Source: Methylocystaceae bacterium (GTDB taxonomy: Bacteria; Pseudomonadota; Alphaproteobacteria; Rhizobiales; Beijerinckiaceae). Taken from it: DNA of 17,334 nt. The stretch's first letter is position 1. Every line of letters begins with the position of its first letter. The notes under the pieces are model-generated. The model saw only the letters and a program-made list of their open reading frames with translations, was not told the DNA's origin and made no database searches. The position numbers and the translations under genes were made by a program. Shown one piece after another: positions 15,136 through 17,334 of the stretch. The stretch covers positions 6,199-23,532 of the forward strand of contig PLZT01000150.1 of NCBI GenBank assembly GCA_003152255.1, in the 5' to 3' direction.

Positions 15136-15715
15136 ACACGAACTCACGGTCGCCGATATCCTGCCCTGGGCGGAATATGCGAAGGCGCGGGCCGAACATC
15201 GAAGCCGGGTAAGCGCGATCAAGCGCAACCGACGGGTCGAGGTTGGTCCTCATGTGACTTTCTATTTCGAGAGCTTCGACACGATGTGGCTGCAAGTGCA
15301 GGAGATGCTGCACATCGAGAAGGGCGGCGCGGAGCAGTTGAAGGACGAACTCGCCGCCTACAACCCACTCATCCCCCAGGGCCGCGAGCTGGTCACCACC
15401 TTCATGATCGAAATAGACGACCCGCTGCGCCGTGCTCGCGTGCTGGCGGGGCTCGGCGGCATCGAGGAAACCGCGTTTTTTCAGCTTGGGGCTTCGAAAA
15501 TCCCGGCGCTGCCGGAGGCCGATCAAGACCGCACCACGGCCGAGGGAAAGGCGAGTTCCGTGCAATTCGTGCACTTCCCTTTCACGGAAGCGCAGATCGC
15601 GGCCTTCCGCGAGCCCGGCGCGCAGGTGATCCTGGGCTTCTCGCATCCGGCCTATAGCCATATGGCCGTCGTGGCGGAGGCGACTCGGGCGGAACTTGCC
15701 GGGGATTTCGATTGA
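15125..15715 (+). CDS. DUF3501 family protein
   Basis: I recognise this 196-residue protein as DUF3501, a family of unknown function. Characteristic stretches are KRNRRVEVGPHVTFYFES, FDTMWLQVQEMLHIEKGG, AAYNPLIPQGREL and a C-terminal GFSHPAYSHMA. There is no signal peptide, membrane segment or cysteine motif, so it is likely soluble and cytosolic. ATG 15125 overlaps the end of the iron-sulfur gene by 11 bases and has GGAG six bases upstream, so translation is probably coupled and the two proteins probably act together. Several conserved Glu and His residues (ENxDTMWxQVxEMLxIE-like region) could bind metal, but that is speculation. A longer GTG frame from 15101 lies inside the upstream gene. 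Confidence 0.88.
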   Translation: MPSKHELTVADILPWAEYAKARAEHRSRVSAIKRNRRVEVGPHVTFYFESFDTMWLQVQEMLHIEKGGAEQLKDELAAYNPLIPQGRELVTTFMIEIDDPLRRARVLAGLGGIEETAFFQLGASKIPALPEADQDRTTAEGKASSVQFVHFPFTEAQIAAFREPGAQVILGFSHPAYSHMAVVAEATRAELAGDFD

Positions 15716-15724
15716 GCGGCGCGC

Positions 15725-15748
15725 GCGCCCGATTTTGACCTCGGGCGC
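15725..15748. terminator. Hairpin between convergent genes
   Basis: GCGCCCGA (15725-15732) and TCGGGCGC (15741-15748) form an 8-bp stem with the loop TTTTGACC, in the 62-bp space between two convergent genes. It could stop transcription from both sides. No T tract follows on either strand, so confidence is modest. Confidence 0.4.
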
Positions 15749-15777
15749 CGCCGGCAACGGCCAACAACGATCCGGCG

Positions 15778-16476
15778 TCACCGCGCCAAAACGGGCGCCG
15801 CCGCGACAAGGCTCTGCTTGAACGCCAGCCACAGATCGAACACCTGCGCGTTCGGCGGCAGGTGCCGGCAAAGCGAGCCATGGCCCTCCACCGGGTTGCT
15901 GTCCAGCGCGATGTGCCCGACGAGGAAATGCTTGAACGCTTGAAGCAACGGGCCATCCCAACGCCGAGCGCGCAAGATCGAGCGAAATACTCTTTCGAGT
16001 CCACCATCTTCGTAGGTCGGCAGGCTTAACACCCTGGTCGCGTCATCGGCGGCGCGCACCTTGCCGAGGTAGGCGGCGCCGATTGTCAGAAGGCGGCGCC
16101 GGCGCATGTCGTCGATGGCCTCGAGATTCAGCGCTATTCTCATGAATTCATCGTGATCGACTCTCTCGCCCGCGCCCACGACGCCCGGGCAAGGCGAAAG
16201 GTTGTCGGTGTCGCGCTCGCCGCGATCGAGTTCCTCCAAGCGCTTGTCGTCGGGATAGAGGCGACGCGCGATCCCGACGTTTTCGCAAAATTGAACCGAG
16301 AAAAAATAATAGGCCCATGCGACGTCGATGAGTTCGTCCCGCGAGAGGGCGCTCCAATTCAGGTTGCATATTTCGTCGATTACTTGCGCGTAGGGCGCCG
16401 TTTCGTGGCTCGCTTCCTGCTGTGGCTCAAGGGGGAACTCGCGGGCCGTCCGGAGCTGTATTTGCGCCGCGCTCAT
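15778..16476 (-). CDS. Uncharacterised protein resembling heme-oxygenase-like (possibly di-iron) enzymes
   Basis: The 232-residue product is mostly helical, soluble, and without a signal peptide. Its pattern recalls the heme-oxygenase-like fold: a helix with E65 (FSVQFCENVGIARRLYP), then E87 and GERVDHDEFM with E104 and H108. A C-terminal helix follows with H188-x3-D192-x6-H199 in HFLVGHIALDSNP followed by EGHG. The last segment resembles DUF3050 and other members of that superfamily, which include di-iron oxygenases and oxidases; the spacing between D192 and H199 is longer than in the examples I know. ATG 16476 has a perfect AAGGAG seven bases upstream on this strand. The gene converges on the DUF3501 gene and diverges from glyA. 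Fold assignment is by eye; substrate unknown. Confidence 0.7.
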   Translation of the reverse strand: MSAAQIQLRTAREFPLEPQQEASHETAPYAQVIDEICNLNWSALSRDELIDVAWAYYFFSVQFCENVGIARRLYPDDKRLEELDRGERDTDNLSPCPGVVGAGERVDHDEFMRIALNLEAIDDMRRRRLLTIGAAYLGKVRAADDATRVLSLPTYEDGGLERVFRSILRARRWDGPLLQAFKHFLVGHIALDSNPVEGHGSLCRHLPPNAQVFDLWLAFKQSLVAAAPVLAR

Positions 16477-16483
16477 GGCGATA

Positions 16484-16497
16484 CTCCTTTCAAGGAG
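16484..16497 (-). promoter_or_regulatory. Inverted repeat containing the Shine-Dalgarno of the minus-strand gene
   Basis: On the minus strand CTCCTT-GA-AAGGAG places the ribosome-binding AAGGAG against its exact complement two bases upstream. A real hairpin would need to open a pair or two to form a loop, so at best 4-5 pairs would hide the site. It could be a weak translational control, or chance. Confidence 0.3.
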
Positions 16498-16580
16498 ATT
16501 TAGATTTGATGTTTATCGGTAATAAAATATTTACACGGCGGCTTTTTCGACGCCAAACGACGAATGCCGTCAACCTTACC

Positions 16581-16601
16581 CGTTAAGCTGTCTCGTTAAG
16601 C
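16581..16601. repeat. CGTTAAGC direct repeat upstream of glyA
   Basis: CGTTAAGC occurs at 16581-16588 and again at 16594-16601, a period of 13 bases. Short spaced direct repeats in a divergent promoter region may be a regulator site. The TTAA cores are 9 bases apart, not the 7 of a canonical CtrA site. Confidence 0.4.
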
Positions 16602-16751
16602 GGTGGACCCTCCGGCGCCCTCGGCGGACGCCGCGTCGCCATGCGCTCTTTTCGTCATGCTTCGACCGTGATAAGCGCTTGGGCCTCACGCTTGCGCGTC
16701 GCGGCGGCGGCGCCCCTTTCCGTTCCCGCCCCCTTGGTCTAGAGGAAAATA

Positions 16752-17334
16752 ATGAGCCAGTCCGGTTTCTTCACCACCCCGCTCGCCAGCTCCGACCCCG
16801 ATCTCGCCAAGGCGATTGAACTCGAACTCGGGCGCCAGCGTCACGAAATCGAGCTGATCGCCTCCGAGAACATTGTTTCGCGCGCCGTGTTGGAGGCCCA
16901 GGGCTCGGTTCTCACCAACAAATATGCCGAAGGCTATCCGGGCAAGCGCTATTACGGCGGCTGCCAATATGTCGACATCGCCGAAAATCTCGCCATCGAG
17001 CGGGCGAAACAGCTGTTTGGCTGCGGCTTCGCCAATGTGCAGCCCAATTCCGGCTCGCAGGCCAACCAGTCCGTGTTCCTCGCGCTGCTGCAGCCCGGCG
17101 ACACCTTCATGGGGCTCGATCTCGCCGCCGGCGGCCATCTGACGCATGGCTCGCCCGTGAACCTCTCCGGCCGCTGGTTCAAGCCGGTGAGCTACACCGT
17201 CCGCAAGGACGACAACCGGATCGACATGGAGCAGGTCGCCGCGCTCGCCGCGGAGCACAAGCCCAAATGCATCATCGCCGGCGGCTCTGGCTATTCGCGC
17301 ATTTGGGATTTCGAGGCGTTCCGCAAGATCGCCG
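16752..17334 (+). CDS. glyA: Serine hydroxymethyltransferase, 5' part (runs off window)
   Basis: GlyA is the PLP enzyme that interconverts serine and glycine while loading one-carbon units on tetrahydrofolate; in serine-cycle methylotrophs it is also a carbon-assimilation enzyme. The first 194 codons are present and open to the window end. Conserved stretches include [60 protein letters not shown] and [10 protein letters not shown]. The PLP-binding Lys lies beyond the window. ATG 16752 follows AGAGGA five bases upstream and gives the usual N-terminus. It is divergent from the minus-strand HO-like gene. Whether this is the housekeeping copy or a serine-cycle copy cannot be told here. Confidence 0.96.
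   Translation, partial: MSQSGFFTTPLASSDPDLAKAIELELGRQRHEIELIASENIVSRAVLEAQGSVLTNKYAEGYPGKRYYGGCQYVDIAENLAIERAKQLFGCGFANVQPNSGSQANQSVFLALLQPGDTFMGLDLAAGGHLTHGSPVNLSGRWFKPVSYTVRKDDNRIDMEQVAALAAEHKPKCIIAGGSGYSRIWDFEAFRKIA

Larger units (their letters stand above)
16477..16751. other. Divergent regulatory region between the HO-like gene and glyA
   Basis: This 275-bp gap must carry the promoters of both divergent genes. The left end (16500-16535) is strikingly AT-rich for this genome and probably serves the minus-strand gene. An 8-base direct repeat lies at 16581-16601. The part nearest glyA is GC-rich. AGAGGA at 16741-16746 is the glyA ribosome-binding site. I cannot place -35/-10 pairs with confidence, and I see no riboswitch I recognise. 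Confidence 0.5.

Noticed and set aside
13753..15228. Minus-strand frame of 491 codons opposite the iron-sulfur gene
   Set aside because: It is a long shadow caused by high GC content; the plus-strand frame has all the cysteine motifs and a ribosome-binding site.
16506..16519. FNR/FixK-like box TTGAT-GTTT-ATCGG upstream of the minus-strand gene
   Set aside because: Its second half ends GG where AA is expected, and it lies about 30 bases from the start codon, too close for a usual activator position.
16581..16601. CtrA-type site reading of the TTAA pair upstream of glyA
   Set aside because: The TTAA cores are 9 bases apart rather than 7, and glyA is not an obvious CtrA target.
1..17334. CRISPR array, insertion sequence, prophage, tRNA or rRNA
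   Set aside because: I saw no spaced repeat series, transposase or integrase frame, tRNA-like cloverleaf or rRNA segment in the window.

Overview
This is a GC-rich chromosomal window that reads as an alphaproteobacterium, most likely a member of the Hyphomicrobiales (Rhizobiales). The evidence is the uninterrupted order tsf-pyrH-frr-uppS-cdsA-dxr-rseP-bamA-lpxD-fabZ-lpxA-lpxB, the protein sequences themselves, and a candidate Irr-type iron box. A methylotroph or methanotroph-like relative (Beijerinckiaceae/Methylocystaceae) is possible, but that is only an impression.

Region 1 (1-2071) is translation and nucleotide supply. It holds the 3' end of tsf (EF-Ts), then pyrH (UMP kinase) and frr (ribosome recycling factor). 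Two terminator-like hairpins separate tsf from pyrH. Region 2 (2173-9252) is envelope building: uppS (undecaprenyl-PP carrier), cdsA (CDP-diacylglycerol), dxr (MEP pathway, which feeds uppS), rseP (intramembrane site-2 protease) and bamA (outer-membrane protein assembly). Genes uppS, cdsA and dxr are tightly packed. A 407-bp gap containing a long palindrome precedes bamA. Region 3 (9542-13148) is early lipid A synthesis plus fabZ: lpxD, fabZ, lpxA, lpxB. The lpxI gene, often found between lpxA and lpxB in this group, is absent, and lpxA overlaps lpxB directly. No skp/ompH lies between bamA and lpxD.

Region 4 (13166-15715) is the least conventional part. It is a three-gene unit of a rubredoxin-less rubrerythrin, a GlpC/HdrB-like iron-sulfur protein with two ferredoxin-type clusters and two CCG-type domains (the second degenerate), and a DUF3501 protein. 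The last two overlap by 11 bp. A near-consensus Irr iron-control element lies over a candidate promoter just ahead of the rubrerythrin, which suggests an iron- or peroxide-related redox module of unknown detailed function.

Region 5 (15778-17334) holds a convergent minus-strand gene for a protein that resembles heme-oxygenase-like (possibly di-iron) enzymes. It is followed by a divergent AT-rich regulatory gap and the 5' part of glyA (serine hydroxymethyltransferase), which runs off the window.
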